Origin: Prochlorococcus sp. AG-402-M23
Lineage (GTDB): Bacteria; Cyanobacteriota; Cyanobacteriia; PCC-6307; Cyanobiaceae
Assembly: GCA_003216575.1 (NCBI GenBank)
Contig: QCIR01000015.1
Span: 1-33,677 of the forward strand
Length of the DNA stretch: 33,677 nt
Direction of reading: 5' to 3'
Under the pieces are notes generated by a model. That model had not been told where the DNA came from and did no database searches. It was given only the letters and a program-made list of their open reading frames with translations. How positions within the stretch are numbered: the stretch's first letter is position 1; each line of letters opens with the position of its first letter. The position numbers and the translations under genes were made by a program. Below, in pieces: positions 9,800 through 18,727 of the stretch.

Positions 9800-10375
9800 A
9801 AATATTGCAAAGGTTGGTTAAGGCTTTTGTTTGGTATCGCCCTCTTAGAGCTCTGAACTTAGGCAACAATGAAACTTTGTTTCACATCATAATAGCTTAA
9901 TTTTTCAATATTAAAAAATATCGTTTTACTCCCATTTGGCAGCGAATTCCCTAAATCTATCGTTATATGAGAAATTCCAATAATTAAAGGAGGGCTCTAA
10001 TCGATTACTCTCACTTAATCCTGTGAAGGAATGCAAGTGTGTATTCTCCAATTATTGATTCAAAATAGCTACTAGAATAAACTTTAAATATTCTTAAGTA
10101 AACATAATTGACTATAGAAATCACAAGAGGTTTAATGTCATCCTGCAACAAATGGTAATTCAGATGAAGCTTTATTTCCTAAGGCTCCGCCAAAAGAATC
10201 TTTTATTTAAATCTTAATCACTTAAAATCTAAATAAAAATGATTCAAAATATTTTCTCTAAGAAATTAGGAAAAATGATGGAAATTCTACTGCCGACTTA
10301 ATAGGACTCTAAACCCCAAAAAAAGATATAATCATTTTAAATGTAAACCTACCAAAAAAAGAATAGGAGTGATAG
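9800..10375. promoter_or_regulatory. Intergenic region upstream of a TPR gene, with TATAAT promoter
   Basis: 576 bases without a convincing gene. The last part, CTCTAAACCCCAAAAAAAG then TATAAT at 10327-10332, matches the AACCCTAA..AAAGATATAAT element seen before the other TPR genes, and it ends 43 bases before the ATG. A good ribosome-binding site (TAGGAG) lies at about 10363. The rest of the conserved leader is missing. A short open stretch at 10136-10209 ending PKAPPKESFI has protein-like composition but no start and may be a gene remnant. Confidence 0.5.
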
Positions 10376-12262
10376 ATGAGTAGAAAAAATAATCAAAAAA
10401 AAGAAGGCTATAAAGTAAAAATATTTACAGTTCCAATAAAATTGGAAGAGATTCAGGACAATACAACTTTATATAGTAATACTCTACCTAGAGCTTCTAA
10501 GAAAGAAATACTCAATAAAGCATTTAAGTTGCATGAACAAGGAAAAATTTTAGAAGCAGCAAAAAATTATCAATATTTTATAAATCAAGGTTTTATTGAT
10601 CCAAGAGTTTTTTCCAATTATGGAACAATATTGAGTGATCTTGGCAAATTTAAAGAAGCAGAGATGGTCACTCGCAAAGCTATTAAATTTAAACCAAATT
10701 TTTCGGAAGCTTATTGTAATCTAGGTAAGATATTGATAGAAATTGGTAAATTAAAAGAAGCTGAAATATCGACACGTAAAGCTATTGAACTTAACCCTAA
10801 TCTAGCAGAAACTCATTATAATTTTGGTAAAATACTTAATGCTCTTAAAAAATTAGATGAAGCTGAGTTATCGACTCGTAAAGCTATCGAGATAAGACCT
10901 GATTTCGCTGAAGCTCATAACAACTTAGGAAATATATTAAGAAATCTAGGCAATCTACAAGCAGCAAAGTTATCCATCATTAAAGCAATTGACCTTAATC
11001 CTGATTTTGCTGAAGCATATTCCAATCTAGGAGCAATATTAAAAGATCTTGGTAAATTAAATGAAGCTGAAATATCACAACGAAAAGCTATTGCACTTAA
11101 CTCTAATTGCGCTAATGCTCATTTAAACCTAGGAAGCATTTTGAATGAGCTTGGTAAATTAAATGAAGCAGAGTTCTCTACACGAAAAGCACTCAAACTT
11201 AATGACAAATTAGCTGAAGCACATTCTAATCTTGGACTTATATTGAGTGGTCTTGGGAAACTAATAGAAGCGGAAAAGTCGGCTCGAACAGCTATACAAA
11301 TTGAACCAACTTCTATTGAACTAAATTATAATCTATCTTTAATACTTTTAAAAGCAAAGAAATTCAAAGAAGGTTGGGAAAAATTTGAATGGAGGGCAGA
11401 AAAAACTCCACAGAGAGAGTTAATTATGAATAAATCAAATTTGCAGAAACCAGAATGGACAAGAAAAGATAAAGGTAGAGTTTTACTTTGGGGAGAACAG
11501 GGAATTGGAGATCAAATTTTATTCTCATCACTAATACCTGATTTACTAAAGGAGGTTGAACAATTAATTATTCAAGTTGATGAAAGATTAATTCCAATTT
11601 TCAAGAGATCATTCGATGATCGAATAATTTATAATAAGAGTTATTTGTTAGAAGGAAAATATGATTTTCATATTTCAATAGCATCACTTCCAAAATTTTT
11701 TAGAAGTAATTCTAAAAGTTTTGAAAAAAGCCAAAAAAAATATTTAAAGGTTGATGAAAATAAAACAAAGTTTTTACAAAGAAAATTCAACATATCAAAT
11801 TCAAAAAAAATTGTTGGAATTTCATGGAAATCAATTTCTAAAATTAATAAGCAAAAGTCGATATCTTTAGAAGAATTGATTCTTGGGATTTATTCGCCGA
11901 ATATATGCTTTATAAATCTTCAATATGGAGATAATAAAGTTGAAATATATAATCTAAAAAGAAAATATAATATAAATATTTTAGAACTAGATGGATTAGA
12001 TATCTACAACAATATAGATGATCTTTCTGCTCTTATAAATTGTTGTGATTATATAGTATCTATAGATAATATAACTGCGATTCTAGCAGGTGCTATTGGT
12101 TCGAAGTGTCACTTATTGTTACCATATAATTCTCATTGGTACTGGGGTATGAGCGATACAAAGAGTTATTGGCTTCCATCATTGATGCTATACAAACAAA
12201 ATAAATTAAGAAGTTGGGAAAAACCATTAAAAACTATAAAAGAAATACTTAGTAAAACTTAA
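10376..12262 (+). CDS. TPR protein with GT9-like glycosyltransferase C-terminal domain
   Basis: 628 residues from ATG with a clear ribosome-binding site. Residues 1-75 are the family tag (KVKIFTVPIKLEEIQDN, then LEAAKNYQYFINQGF). Residues 76 to about 345 hold seven to eight 34-residue TPRs. The array ends in FKEGWEKFEWR, after which the Rossmann-like domain starts with VLLWGEQGIGDQILFSSL (about 369-386). The end carries DYIVSIDNITAILAGAIG, HWYWG and YWLPSLMLYKQ, the fingerprint of heptosyltransferase-like domains that follow TPR arrays in many bacteria. It is probably a cytoplasmic glycosyltransferase using its TPR superhelix to bind an acceptor or partner. It is the same architecture as the fragment at 2-928. 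Confidence 0.88.
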   Translation: MSRKNNQKKEGYKVKIFTVPIKLEEIQDNTTLYSNTLPRASKKEILNKAFKLHEQGKILEAAKNYQYFINQGFIDPRVFSNYGTILSDLGKFKEAEMVTRKAIKFKPNFSEAYCNLGKILIEIGKLKEAEISTRKAIELNPNLAETHYNFGKILNALKKLDEAELSTRKAIEIRPDFAEAHNNLGNILRNLGNLQAAKLSIIKAIDLNPDFAEAYSNLGAILKDLGKLNEAEISQRKAIALNSNCANAHLNLGSILNELGKLNEAEFSTRKALKLNDKLAEAHSNLGLILSGLGKLIEAEKSARTAIQIEPTSIELNYNLSLILLKAKKFKEGWEKFEWRAEKTPQRELIMNKSNLQKPEWTRKDKGRVLLWGEQGIGDQILFSSLIPDLLKEVEQLIIQVDERLIPIFKRSFDDRIIYNKSYLLEGKYDFHISIASLPKFFRSNSKSFEKSQKKYLKVDENKTKFLQRKFNISNSKKIVGISWKSISKINKQKSISLEELILGIYSPNICFINLQYGDNKVEIYNLKRKYNINILELDGLDIYNNIDDLSALINCCDYIVSIDNITAILAGAIGSKCHLLLPYNSHWYWGMSDTKSYWLPSLMLYKQNKLRSWEKPLKTIKEILSKT

Positions 12263-12507
12263 ATACCAATAAAATATAATATATATTTTACAACCTGAAT
12301 CCTTAAGATAAAAGTTCTCCATATTGCATGCAAACCTTCAAAATGTACATTTAAATTCAAGATTCATAATTAATAGCTGAAACGACTTTTTCATCATAAG
12401 CTTGAGTAACTTAAAATTAGTTCAAAAATATTTGCATAATTGAGATATCTGTATACAGTCAAATCATGGCTGCTAGCAAATCTATTAAAAAAAACATAAT
12501 AAGCTAA
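12263..12507. other. Non-coding stretch before the tRNA-Ala region
   Basis: 245 bases after the TPR/GT9 gene without a reading frame or hairpin that I can support. Together with the tRNA-derived sequences that follow, it forms a gap with no protein gene up to 13080. Confidence 0.4.
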
Positions 12508-12549
12508 TGGAGACAAGCGAACTCGAACCACTGTCCCCTACATGCCATG
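12508..12549 (-). pseudogene. Decayed 3' half of tRNA-Ala (putative attachment-site remnant)
   Basis: The 42 bases align with the 3' half of the intact tRNA-Ala at 12652-12694, with five substitutions and one missing C. They include the T-arm (TTCGAGT on the minus strand) and end exactly in the anticodon-loop core CATGCCATG (12541-12549). Beyond the core the similarity stops (AAGGGAAAATC). Without the D-arm and 5' acceptor strand it cannot form a tRNA. A break in the anticodon loop is the usual signature of a tyrosine-recombinase attachment site in a tRNA gene. Confidence 0.8.
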
Positions 12550-12605
12550 AAGGGAAAATCTCGCCTAAATCTCTTTGCATGAGAGAACTTAAGAAAAATA
12601 TCAAT

Positions 12606-12631
12606 AAAAATGCGCGCATTTTTGCGCGCAT
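12606..12631 (-). terminator. Intrinsic terminator of tRNA-Ala
   Basis: On the minus strand ATGCGCGCA, loop AAAA, TGCGCGCAT form a perfect 9-bp GC-rich stem followed by five T residues. It starts 20 bases after the 3' end of tRNA-Ala, so it ends that short transcript. It lies between the intact tRNA and the decayed 3'-half copy. Confidence 0.9.
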
Positions 12632-12651
12632 CTAAGACCTATCTACCTGTA

Positions 12652-12724
12652 TGGAGCCAAGCGGACTCGAACCGCTGACCCCCTGCATGCCATGCAGGTG
12701 CTCTACCAGCTGAGCTATGGCCCC
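12652..12724 (-). tRNA. tRNA-Ala(GGC)
   Basis: 73 nt. The acceptor GGGGCCA pairs with TGGCTCC (one G-U), with discriminator A. D-arm GCTCAGCTGGTAGAGC, anticodon stem CCTGC/GCAGG around loop ATGGCAT, giving anticodon GGC, and T-arm with TTCGAGT. CCA is not encoded. A -10-like TATAAC lies on the minus strand at 12742-12747, 18 bases upstream of the mature 5' end. This is the only complete copy among three tRNA-Ala-derived sequences in the window. The anticodon stem-loop is a perfect dyad CTGCATG-G-CATGCAG. Confidence 0.97.
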
Positions 12725-12820
12725 ATGTGTGTGTTTAACTAGTTATACCAAGCATTTTGGAAGATTCTGGTAAACCGGTGATGTTGCTTGATACCGCTTG
12801 ACATTGAATAATATAGCAAG

Positions 12821-12920
12821 ATCCCGCCACGAATCCCGCCAAAGCGGCCTAGTAATGACAAAGGCTAAATAGTTTTCTTTTCGGGTGCTATTTCGATTTG
12901 GCGGGACGAACGGCGGGATT
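12821..12920. repeat. GC-rich paired CCCGCC boxes, inverted, near left edge of putative element
   Basis: Two pairs of CCCGCC boxes stand out from the AT-rich background. On the plus strand they are at 12823-12828 and 12835-12840; on the minus strand at 12900-12905 and 12912-12917. In each pair the boxes start exactly 12 bases apart. A third pair with the same spacing and similar flanks lies at 24951-24968 near the right edge. The even spacing and the position at both ends of the tRNA-bounded segment suggest protein-binding arm sites or remnants of terminal repeats; this is inference. Confidence 0.6.
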
Positions 12921-12946
12921 GCGATCAAAACGCTTAAAGCATAATG

Positions 12947-13080
12947 GGTCTGAACTAATTACTTCCTTTTTCATATAGATCGACTACTGCTTACTACTAA
13001 GAGGATCAATTAATTTTTAAAGTCAAATTTCTAGTGCAATGTATAGTTGTCATTAATAGATCCTTTATAAAAGAATAGAT
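12947..13080 (+). promoter_or_regulatory. TPR-gene leader, diverged copy, with TATAGT -10
   Basis: It starts with GTCTGAACTAATTACTTCC, matching the first 18 or so bases of the leaders at 25309, 28049 and 33504. It keeps GATCAATT in the middle and TCCTTTATAAAA near the end. A -10-like TATAGT with upstream TG lies at 13042-13047, 33 bases before the TTG start of the TPR/GT41 gene. The central part is diverged. No strong Shine-Dalgarno precedes the start. Confidence 0.6.
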
Positions 13081-15333
13081 TTGAGTGAGGGAAGAAATCA
13101 AAAGAAAGAAAGAACTGAGGTGAAAACATTCTCAGTTCCATTTGCTTTAGAAGAAATTAAAGAGAATATTACTATTAATACCGATACTAATTATCAACTT
13201 TCTAAAGAAGAAATAATTAAAAAGGCATTTCAATTTGATACTCAAGGCAACACTATAGAAGCAGCAAAATTGTATCAAATTTGTATTAATCAAGGATTCA
13301 AGGATTACAGAGTTTTTTCGAATTATGGAGTGATTCTAAAAAATCTTGGCAAATTAGAAGAAGCAGAATTATCCACTCGAAAAGCGATTGAACTGAATCC
13401 TGATTTAGCTCAAGCTCATTCCAATTTGGGTGTCTTATTGAATGATCTAGGCAAATTACAAGAAGCAGAATTGTCATATCGTAAAGCACTTGAACTGAAT
13501 CCTGATTTCGCAATGGCTCATTACAATCTGGGAAATGTATTAAGAGATCTAGGCAAATTACAAGAAGCAGAATTGTCATATCGTAAAGCACTTGAACTGA
13601 ATCCTGATTACGCAGAGGTTCATTCCAATTTAGGTGTCTTATTGAATGATCTAGGCAAATTACAAGAAGCAGAAATCTCCACTCACAAAGCAATTGAACT
13701 TAAACCTAATTTCTCTGAAGCGCATTACAATCTGGGAAATATATTGAGAGATCTTGGTAACTTACAAGGAGCAGAATTGTCATATCTCAAAGCGATTGAA
13801 CTCAATCCAAATTTCACAGATGCTCATTCGAATTTGGGTGCCTTATTGAATGATCTAGGCAAAGAAAAAGATGCGATGAAACACCACAATTTAGCTTTAG
13901 AAAAGAAACAAAATAATATTTTCTTTTTTGTGAATTCCAAATTGAAATTATCACCAATAATGAATAATAACGAACAGATAGATACTGAGCGTGAAGAATA
14001 CAAAAGACAATTAGAAAAAATAAAGGATAATAACAATATTCATTATGAAAGCACAAACCTTTTTAATCCAAATATTTTCTACCTTGCTTATCACAATAGA
14101 TTAGATGACAAGGTTATTCTCGAAAAATTTAGTGATACAATATCCAAAGTTAAAGGAGTTATGTTTAAAGATTTTTCGATAAAAAATTATCTTGCCACTT
14201 CATCAAAAAGAACTAATTTAAAGTTAGGTATATGCTCTGAATTTCTTAGAGAGAATCATACCATAGGCAAATTATACACAAAAGTTCTCATAGATTTATT
14301 AAAAACTGATATTGAAGTTAGCATTTATATTCCGCCTAATACTATAAGAGACTCAGGTCTAGATCTTATTGAAAATAATTTTAAAAGAGTGATCTATCTT
14401 CCAAAGTCAACAGATAAAGCAAGCAAAATTATATTTTCCGACAACCTAGATATTTTATTTTATCCCGATATTGGTATGTCGAACTATACATATATTCTTG
14501 CATTATCAAGATTAGCTTTAGTTCAAGTGACCAGCTTAGGCCATCCAAATACAACGGGAATTAAAAATATTGATTATTTTATAACTACCGAAAAGTGCTC
14601 TCAAAGGAATGATTCATTTTATTCAGAACGTTTAATAAAATTTAGCAGATTACCATTCAATTATTCAATACCTAAAATCGAAAAAGATAATACTAATCAA
14701 AAAAATCTAATAGGTTTGGAAGAAAATTTCAAAATAGGGCTTACTCAAACTTTGTTTAAGTTACACCCAGATTACGATAAAATATTAGAGTCAATATTAA
14801 TGAAAATTCAGAGTTCATATTTAATCATTATAAAAGACAAGTACAATTACATAACTGAGGCATTAAAGAAAAGATGGGAAGAGAAAAGTAATTTGCTAAT
14901 AGAAAGATCTATTTTCCTAGACAGAATGAGTAAACATGATTTCATAAATACTATTAGCAAATTCGATATTATGCTTGATCCATTTTATTTTGGCAGTGGA
15001 AATACTTTCTATGAAGCAATGACCTTTGGGACGCCATTTATTACTTATACTTTAAATCAAGCCGCGAGCGCTGTAGCTGCGGGCTACAAGCAAATGCGAG
15101 TAGATAATCCACCAATTGCTTCGTCACCCGAAGATTATATAAACTGGTGCTCTAAATACGCTAATGATAGTTTATTACTAGAAAGTACAAAAAAAGATTT
15201 ATCAGATAAGGCTAGAAAGTATTTATTTAATGATCAAACAATATATAAGGAATATTATTCTTTTTTTAATGATGCTGTCAAAAATTCACGTATAGGAAAG
15301 TTCCTAAAGAAGGGTTGGAAAGCAAGTTATTGA
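13081..15333 (+). CDS. TPR protein with O-GlcNAc-transferase-like (GT41/SPINDLY) C-terminal domain
   Basis: 750 residues. The TTG start is supported by the family tag right behind it (EVKTFSVPFALEEIKENIT) and by the leader spacing. TPRs of 34 residues run from about 76 to 285 (six units), highly regular (LGKLQEAELSYRKALELNP). After a linker of about 90 residues, the GT41 part starts near 375 with LKLGICSEFL. It includes TSLGHPNTTGIKNIDYFI (about 483) and MLDPFYFGSGNTFYEAMTFGTP (about 632), equivalents of the UDP-GlcNAc-binding segments of OGT. Bacterial members glycosylate proteins or unknown acceptors. The DNA contains two identical 64-bp blocks 102 bp apart (13444-13507 and 13546-13609). 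Confidence 0.9.
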   Translation: MSEGRNQKKERTEVKTFSVPFALEEIKENITINTDTNYQLSKEEIIKKAFQFDTQGNTIEAAKLYQICINQGFKDYRVFSNYGVILKNLGKLEEAELSTRKAIELNPDLAQAHSNLGVLLNDLGKLQEAELSYRKALELNPDFAMAHYNLGNVLRDLGKLQEAELSYRKALELNPDYAEVHSNLGVLLNDLGKLQEAEISTHKAIELKPNFSEAHYNLGNILRDLGNLQGAELSYLKAIELNPNFTDAHSNLGALLNDLGKEKDAMKHHNLALEKKQNNIFFFVNSKLKLSPIMNNNEQIDTEREEYKRQLEKIKDNNNIHYESTNLFNPNIFYLAYHNRLDDKVILEKFSDTISKVKGVMFKDFSIKNYLATSSKRTNLKLGICSEFLRENHTIGKLYTKVLIDLLKTDIEVSIYIPPNTIRDSGLDLIENNFKRVIYLPKSTDKASKIIFSDNLDILFYPDIGMSNYTYILALSRLALVQVTSLGHPNTTGIKNIDYFITTEKCSQRNDSFYSERLIKFSRLPFNYSIPKIEKDNTNQKNLIGLEENFKIGLTQTLFKLHPDYDKILESILMKIQSSYLIIIKDKYNYITEALKKRWEEKSNLLIERSIFLDRMSKHDFINTISKFDIMLDPFYFGSGNTFYEAMTFGTPFITYTLNQAASAVAAGYKQMRVDNPPIASSPEDYINWCSKYANDSLLLESTKKDLSDKARKYLFNDQTIYKEYYSFFNDAVKNSRIGKFLKKGWKASY
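13444..13609 (+). repeat. 102-bp tandem DNA repeats encoding TPR units
   Basis: Positions 13444-13507 and 13546-13609 are identical over 64 bp at an offset of 102 bp, one TPR unit. A further partial copy begins at 13648 and shares GATCTAGGCAAATTACAAG. Identity at the DNA level, not only the protein level, points to recent duplication or gene conversion and makes TPR copy number prone to change. Confidence 0.85.
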
Positions 15334-15366
15334 AAACATATTAAACAAAAATCAACTTTATCTAAA

Positions 15367-16317
15367 TTAATTATCAAAAAAGTTCTTTCTAAAATAAATA
15401 CATGTTTTTTCAATCCCCTCATTAAAATTTATTTTGGGTTTCCATTTCAACTTTTGGTAAGCTAAATCAATCAAAGGTTTCCTTCTGAAAGGATCATCTA
15501 ATGGTTTTTCTAAATACTCAAATTTTTCAACATTATTAAATTTATTATTAATAATTTTTGCGACTTGGTTAATAGTCATTTCATCTGGATTACCAATATT
15601 GACAGGAAAACTATAAGAACTATTCATAAGTCTTATTAACCCATCAACCAAATCATCTACATAACAAAAACTTCTTGTCTGAGATCCATCACCATAAATA
15701 GTCAATTTTTTTTTATTCATTGCTTGTACGATGAAATTGCTAATGACTCTTCCATCATTGGGTAACATTCTGGGACCATAAGTATTAAATATCCTCGCGA
15801 TTCTAATTTGTGTATTATTCATTCTCTTGTAGTCACTACAGAGTGTTTCTGAAATACGTTTACCCTCGTCGTAGCAACTTCTAACACCAATTGTGTTTAC
15901 ACATCCCGCATAGCTTTCAGGTTGAGGATTCAATTCTGGATTTCCATAGACTTCACTTGAACTAGCCAATAAAAATCTTGCCTCAACTCTTCTAGCTAAT
16001 CCCAACATATTGTATGTTCCAAGAAAGCTAGTTTTGGCAGTTTTAATAGGATTAAATTGATAATGAACAGGAGATGCGGGACAAGCAAGATGCCAAATCC
16101 TGTCTACTTCTAAAAGAATTGGCTCGGTCACATCATGTCTGATCAACTCAAAATAAGGATTATCTATCCAATGCTCCAAATTCCTTTTTCTTCCTGTGAA
16201 GAAATTATCAATACATATCACTTCCTCTCCTGCTTTCATAAGGCGATCAACCAAGTGAGAGCCTAAAAAACCAGCTCCTCCTGTAACTAAATTTCGAATA
16301 GGAGAAGAAGTTTTCAT
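15367..16317 (-). CDS. uxs: UDP-glucuronate decarboxylase-like NAD-dependent sugar dehydratase/epimerase
   Basis: 316 residues from ATG, with an AAGGAT ribosome-binding site. It is an extended short-chain dehydrogenase: NAD-binding GGAGFLGSHLVDRL (13-26), DNFFTGRKRNLEHW, HLACPASPVHYQ (77-87), Y149-x3-K153 in SCYDEGKR, ARIFNTYGPRM and GDGSQTRSFCYVDDLV. The combination ACPASPVHYQ plus GRKRN is typical of UXS, which makes UDP-xylose from UDP-glucuronate in the cytoplasm. UDP-apiose/4-keto-pentose relatives share these motifs, so the exact product is not certain. It probably provides a pentose donor for the transferases nearby. Confidence 0.88.
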   Translation of the reverse strand: MKTSSPIRNLVTGGAGFLGSHLVDRLMKAGEEVICIDNFFTGRKRNLEHWIDNPYFELIRHDVTEPILLEVDRIWHLACPASPVHYQFNPIKTAKTSFLGTYNMLGLARRVEARFLLASSSEVYGNPELNPQPESYAGCVNTIGVRSCYDEGKRISETLCSDYKRMNNTQIRIARIFNTYGPRMLPNDGRVISNFIVQAMNKKKLTIYGDGSQTRSFCYVDDLVDGLIRLMNSSYSFPVNIGNPDEMTINQVAKIINNKFNNVEKFEYLEKPLDDPFRRKPLIDLAYQKLKWKPKINFNEGIEKTCIYFRKNFFDN

Positions 16318-16649
16318 ATATTTAATCCTTTATAAAGTTTCATACTTAAATTCTTTGGAAGTTTTCTCAAATAATTATCCTCTCTTTTATCCCTTAAGAC
16401 AAATAAAAATTTTTTAGCTATCTAGCATTCACAATATCTCCCACTACTTTAATATTAATAATACATAAAAAGTAGAGTTGTAATTACATATTTGAATGGC
16501 TTTAAATTCTTACTATATATGAATAGTTTATGATTTTATCTTGCCTTGAAAAATCATAGAATGAAAATAAATATCCTTTTGCCATTTGAGTATTGTAACG
16601 ATTTTCAATATCATTACAATGAAAGTTAGCTTGCCAGAGAATAAAGCCA
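16318..16649. other. Divergent promoter region
   Basis: 332 bases between the divergently transcribed UXS-like gene and the zinc-finger methyltransferase gene. Both promoters must lie here, but I cannot assign boxes with confidence. No RNA gene or repeat is seen. Confidence 0.4.
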
Positions 16650-17849
16650 TTGAAATACCTAGAAAAGAAATGTCCTATTTGTGGATATTCAATTGCAAAA
16701 AGTTTTTTTGATTCAGGTGAAAAGACTCTTTCAACAATAGTCTGGGCTGAATCCAAGCAAGAAGCCATTACACTAGAAAAATATAATCAGGAATATATTC
16801 AATGTTTAAATTGCACACATATTTGGAATCATCTTTTTGACTGGAATGAAATTCCTTACGACAAGAAGTCAAACAAAATGTTTAATAATGGTTCTAATTG
16901 GAAAAAACATCTCAACTATCTTGGCGAATGGTTATCTGAGAAATTAACTGATAAACCAACCATAATTGAGATAGGTTGCGGAAATGGACATTTCCTTCAA
17001 AGATTATCTTCTTTCTATAAAGGTAACTTTATAGGATTTGATCCTTCAGGGGACATAAATGAAAGTGATTCATCAATTACTTTCTATAAATCTTTATTTG
17101 AGCCCAAAAAAGATATTCCAAAATATAAACCTAATTTAATAATTATGAGACATTTACTTGAACATCTGTCAGAACCATCTTCATTCTTACAATCTATGTC
17201 TTGGGCTGTTCATTCTCAAAATATAGAGACATATTTATTTTGTGAAGTACCATGTATTGACAAAGTATTTGAAACTGCAAGAATTTCTGATTTCTATTAT
17301 GAGCACCCATCACAATTCTCAGCAAAATCATTTATAACATTAATGAAGTCTTGTGGAGAAATAATTGATATAAAGAAATTATACGGGGGGGAGGTTATTT
17401 GCGGTTTAATAAAATTAAAGCCAAAACAAAAGCAATTAGATATTGATCTTTTAGCTGAAGAAATTTCGAAAAAGATCGCATCTGGATTAACTGAAATTCC
17501 TAAAAAATTATCTTATTTAGTTTCCACAGGGAAAAGAATTGCAATATGGGGAGGAACTGGCAAGTGTGCTGCTTTCATGCATCATTACAATGTATCTGAA
17601 AAAGATTTTCCAATAGTCGTTGACTCTGATTCTCGAAAAGTTGGAACCTTTGTTCCAGGAGTTGGACAGGAAATCCTTCCAGCTAAATATTTGATTGAAA
17701 ATCCTGTAGAGATATTGATTATTCCAACACAATGGCGTGCAAAAGATATCCTTAAAGAAGCAGATAGTTTAAATTTAAATTTCGAATTAGTTTTAATTGA
17801 ACATAATGGTAAATTACTAGATTTCTATAATTCAAATCACCCTTACTAA
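16650..17849 (+). CDS. Zinc-finger sugar C-methyltransferase-like protein (Methyltransf_13/14 architecture)
   Basis: 399 residues from TTG 16650; an in-frame stop lies at 16620-16622 and no earlier start exists. C8-x2-C11 (KCPICG) and C52-x2-C55 (QCLNC) form the N-terminal zinc site. The SAM domain has TIIEIGCGNGHFLQRL (about 104-119) and RHLLEHLSEPSSFL. The C-terminal third carries GKRIAIWGGTGKCAAFM (about 292-308) and VVDSDSRKVGTFVPG, the putative helper domain of the TylC3/NovU-type C-methyltransferases. Those enzymes methylate a nucleotide-linked keto-sugar. A branched deoxysugar product is inferred. Confidence 0.88.
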   Translation: MKYLEKKCPICGYSIAKSFFDSGEKTLSTIVWAESKQEAITLEKYNQEYIQCLNCTHIWNHLFDWNEIPYDKKSNKMFNNGSNWKKHLNYLGEWLSEKLTDKPTIIEIGCGNGHFLQRLSSFYKGNFIGFDPSGDINESDSSITFYKSLFEPKKDIPKYKPNLIIMRHLLEHLSEPSSFLQSMSWAVHSQNIETYLFCEVPCIDKVFETARISDFYYEHPSQFSAKSFITLMKSCGEIIDIKKLYGGEVICGLIKLKPKQKQLDIDLLAEEISKKIASGLTEIPKKLSYLVSTGKRIAIWGGTGKCAAFMHHYNVSEKDFPIVVDSDSRKVGTFVPGVGQEILPAKYLIENPVEILIIPTQWRAKDILKEADSLNLNFELVLIEHNGKLLDFYNSNHPY

Positions 17850-17920
17850 TTAAATACTTTATTCAATATAATAAATAGTTTAAATTAATTATTATATTGA
17901 TTATATTATTATTTTATTTG

Positions 17921-18712
17921 TCATTCACCAATAATTGCATATGACATACAGGTAGCATACGAAAAACGTTTAAGATTTAAATTATTTAATCCAATAGCTT
18001 CCATTGCAGCTATAGTTTCTCCAGGGAATTGTCTCATATTAAGCTCATCAAAAACAATAACTGCACCTTTTGGCATTCTTGGAACTAATAATTCCAAAGC
18101 AACTTTAGTAGGTTCATATAAATCGACATCAAGATGTAATAGAGAAACAACTAGATGCGGATTATCTTTTAAATAATTTGGTAAAGTTTTTAAAAGATCA
18201 CCTTTAATTAACTTTAATTTTGGAATATGTCCCAGAAATCTAGTCTTATCAGCTATCGAAGTTGATTCTAAAATATCCTCTTTCATACCAGATTCAACTT
18301 GGAATCCACCCTTTTTTGTATGCTCACTAAGTATTTCAGTGTTAATATCATTTTCAGATATTTCAGGAAACCCCTCAAAAGTATCAAATCCAATTATTTC
18401 CCTCAGGTAATTAGTAGGTTCATATATTGAACTTAAATGATACCAAGCCATTAAACTTGCACCTCTTGCAACGCCCATCTCAACTATTGAACCATTAATA
18501 CCTAGTTGCTTTTGAAAGATTTCATTACGCGTCAAAAATTTAGTTAATGATTCTCTTGTTACATATTTTGTGAAATTTTCTAATTTAACATTATTACTTC
18601 CTGGACTTCGAGTGTAATATTTTTCATACTCTGATAAGGATTCAAAGTTTTTCTTATTTTGACGTGAACTTTCACGAATCATTCCTTTCAAAACTTCTTT
18701 TTTTTCTATCAT
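17921..18712 (-). CDS. TylF/MycF-like O-methyltransferase
   Basis: 263 residues from ATG. SIVEMGVARGASLMAW (75-90) is the SAM-binding segment, followed by GFDTFEGFPE (108-117), KLIKGDLLKTLPNYL, LLHLDVDLYEPTKVAL (191-206, metal D195/D197) and VIVFDELNMRQFPGE (218-232, D222). This is the motif order of the TylF/MycF family of metal-dependent macrocin-type sugar O-methyltransferases, also common in polysaccharide clusters. It follows the PhyH gene on the same strand with a 15-base gap, so the two are probably co-transcribed. A likely role is O-methylation of a surface sugar. Confidence 0.88.
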   Translation of the reverse strand: MIEKKEVLKGMIRESSRQNKKNFESLSEYEKYYTRSPGSNNVKLENFTKYVTRESLTKFLTRNEIFQKQLGINGSIVEMGVARGASLMAWYHLSSIYEPTNYLREIIGFDTFEGFPEISENDINTEILSEHTKKGGFQVESGMKEDILESTSIADKTRFLGHIPKLKLIKGDLLKTLPNYLKDNPHLVVSLLHLDVDLYEPTKVALELLVPRMPKGAVIVFDELNMRQFPGETIAAMEAIGLNNLNLKRFSYATCMSYAIIGE

Positions 18713-18727
18713 TTTTCCCTGTAATAA

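Noticed and set aside
10136-10209. Short frame ending PKAPPKESFI before the TPR/GT9 gene
   Set aside because: A stop codon lies directly upstream and no start is available; at most a gene remnant without identifiable parent.
12743-12928. 61-codon minus-strand frame upstream of tRNA-Ala
   Set aside because: It runs through the CCCGCC boxes and the tRNA promoter; its prolines come from the GC-rich boxes, and no family resemblance or start signal is seen.
13298-13693. 131-codon frame opposite the TPR array
   Set aside because: Repetitive product mirrors the 102-bp repeats of the real plus-strand TPR gene; it is an antisense shadow.
16502-16768. 88-codon minus-strand frame over the start of the zinc-finger methyltransferase
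   Set aside because: It overlaps the conserved CPIC zinc motif of the real gene and shows no motif of its own.
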